This document shows positions 62,901 to 64,000 of a DNA stretch of 64,000 bases, in pieces. Position 1 is the first letter of the stretch, and each line of letters opens with the position of its first letter. The stretch comes from Bradyrhizobium sp. CB1650 (GTDB lineage: Bacteria > Pseudomonadota > Alphaproteobacteria > Rhizobiales > Xanthobacteraceae): positions 3,129,501 through 3,193,500 of the forward strand of contig NZ_CP121695.1 in assembly GCF_029761915.1 (NCBI RefSeq), in the 5' to 3' direction. The notes under the pieces were generated by a model. It searched no databases and had not been told where the DNA came from. It saw only the letters and a list, made by a program, of their open reading frames with translations. Position numbers and translations under genes: made by a program.

Positions 62901-64000
62901 ATGGCGCAAGAGCGGCCGGTCCGAGTTGAGCGTCGGTTGGCGGCGATATTGGCCGCTGACGTGGTGGGCTATTCGCGGCTCATGCATCATGACGAGGAGG
63001 CTACACACGCCAAACTGACTGCGCTTCTGGCGGATGGTGTTGCACACGCGATCTCTGAACACGGGGGGCGCATCGTCAAGAATACCGGCGACGGGTTCTT
63101 GGCAGAGTTTCCGAGCGCGGTGGAAGCGGTCCGAGCTGCTGTGCAGTTCCAGACGCGCATTGGAGAACTTACTGTTGCCGATGCGGCAGACGGAAAGATT
63201 GCCTTCCGTGTCGGCATCAACGTCGGCGACGTGATTGTCGAGCCGCATGATGTTTTTGGCGATGGCGTGAATATTGCGGCACGGCTTGAGAGCATTGCGG
63301 AGCCCGGTGGGATCTGCATATCGTCTTCCGCCTACGATCATGTCCGGGGGAAGGCAGGGGTTGAATTCGCCGATCTAGGCGTCCAAGACCTCAAAAACAT
63401 CGCGCTTCCGGTTCAGGCTTACGCGGTGGTCCGGGATGGGCCGAGCACGGCGACAAAGCGGCAGCGCGCGAAGCTAGACCGGTCGTCTCCCCCTCGTCTT
63501 TCTTTCGTCGTGTTGCCTTTCGTCAATCTTTGCGGTGATCCCGAGCAAGACTATTTCGTCGATGGCGTGACCGATAGTTTGACTACTGACTTGTCGCGGA
63601 TCAGCGGCTCGTTCGTGATCGGCCGCCATACGGCATTTACCTACAAAGGAAAAGCGGCTGACCTCAAGAAGGTCGGGCGGGAGTTGAACGTCCGCTACGT
63701 GCTCGAAGGCTCTGTACAGCGGAGTGGCAAGCGGCTCCGGGTCAACGTACAGCTGATCGATGCCGAAACCGAAAATCACATTTGGGCCGAGAGGTTCGAC
63801 AAGCCGGTCGCCGATCTCTTTGACATGCAGGACGAAATCGTGGCGCGACTGGCGAACGCGCTGAATGCCGAGATGATTGCAGCTGAGGCGCGGCGAGCAG
63901 AACGCTCTGCAAATCCGGATGCGATGGACTTGAACTTTCAAGGGTATGCCTGGTCATACAGGGGCGTGGAGCACATGAGCGAGGCGCGCAGCTTTTTCGA
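62901..64000 (+). CDS. Class III adenylate/guanylate cyclase, cut at window end
   Basis: From the ATG at 62901 the frame runs off the window at 64000 with 366 codons. Cyclase domain features: ERRLAAILAADVVGYSRLMH, RIVKNTGDGFLAEFPSAVEA and FRVGINVGDVIVEPHDVFGD, the metal and substrate motifs of class III. After the domain the pattern LSFVVLPFVNLCGDPEQDYF, then TYKGKAADLKKVGRELNVRY and VLEGSVQRSGKRLRVNVQLI is the PknB-like/TolB-type linker also seen in the cyclase at 24105. A TPR tail beyond the window is expected. Fourth cyclase of the window. Confidence 0.9.
   Translation, partial: MAQERPVRVERRLAAILAADVVGYSRLMHHDEEATHAKLTALLADGVAHAISEHGGRIVKNTGDGFLAEFPSAVEAVRAAVQFQTRIGELTVADAADGKIAFRVGINVGDVIVEPHDVFGDGVNIAARLESIAEPGGICISSSAYDHVRGKAGVEFADLGVQDLKNIALPVQAYAVVRDGPSTATKRQRAKLDRSSPPRLSFVVLPFVNLCGDPEQDYFVDGVTDSLTTDLSRISGSFVIGRHTAFTYKGKAADLKKVGRELNVRYVLEGSVQRSGKRLRVNVQLIDAETENHIWAERFDKPVADLFDMQDEIVARLANALNAEMIAAEARRAERSANPDAMDLNFQGYAWSYRGVEHMSEARSFF

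Noticed and set aside
1..64000. CRISPR arrays, rRNA or tRNA genes
   Set aside because: No regular repeat-spacer pattern was seen and no cloverleaf-like tRNA sequence or rRNA segment was recognised; the integrase at 55348 has no adjacent tRNA end that I can see.

Overview
The window looks like chromosome from an alphaproteobacterium of the order Rhizobiales, most likely Bradyrhizobium or a close relative. Reasons are the high G+C content, the many class III nucleotide cyclases, the multi-GAF histidine kinase, DUF1326/DUF2182, DUF1236, DUF3606 and CsbD proteins, SoxC-type sulfite oxidation genes, and GGAAC/GTT (EcfG-type) stress promoters. This is judged from sequence features alone; no database search was possible.

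Layout. 1-12 kb is a gene-poor stretch. It begins with the first 35 codons of a Ku (end-joining) gene and holds small orphan genes, secreted Cys-rich proteins, a SAM methyltransferase and an ISNCY-type insertion sequence. 12-20.8 kb carries membrane proteins, a GH13 trehalose-synthase-like enzyme, a VOC gene cut by an IS1182-type fragment, a second methyltransferase and a four-GAF histidine kinase. 20.9-22.4 kb is a complete but frameshifted IS1182-type element. 22.5-28.9 kb has a DUF1326-DUF2182 pair, two divergent nucleotide cyclase genes and small zinc-ribbon proteins. 28.8-38.2 kb is a decayed prophage or island: a translationally coupled minus-strand operon with a TerL::tape-measure chimera, a serine recombinase, a RepA-like C-terminal remnant followed by phased GTGAC repeats, a CsbD stress gene, and a terminase small subunit. 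38.6-41 kb holds two divergent IS110-family transposases. 41-52 kb has secreted proteins, a sulfite dehydrogenase plus monoheme cytochrome c operon, a cupin, a very large SAM-cyclase-AAA-TPR protein and a broken OsmC gene. 52.7-56 kb has broken ParB-like and integrase genes either side of a solute-binding protein. 56-64 kb has an amidinotransferase next to a SugE/Gdx exporter, a HAD phosphatase, a caspase-like C13 peptidase, a thioredoxin-fold protein, a DUF1236 protein, a solute-binding protein and a fourth cyclase running off the end.

Two themes stand out. One is decay: at least nine recognisable genes are interrupted by small indels, others are truncated or fused, and short palindromes lie in the spacers. 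Whether the indels are biological or assembly errors cannot be told from one sequence. The other is signalling and stress: four class III cyclases of four architectures, a large GAF kinase and several genes behind EcfG-like promoters. Several real genes are under 60 codons or cut by the window edge (Ku start, 24-, 29-, 34- and 41-residue peptides, a 55-residue protein, and the last cyclase).
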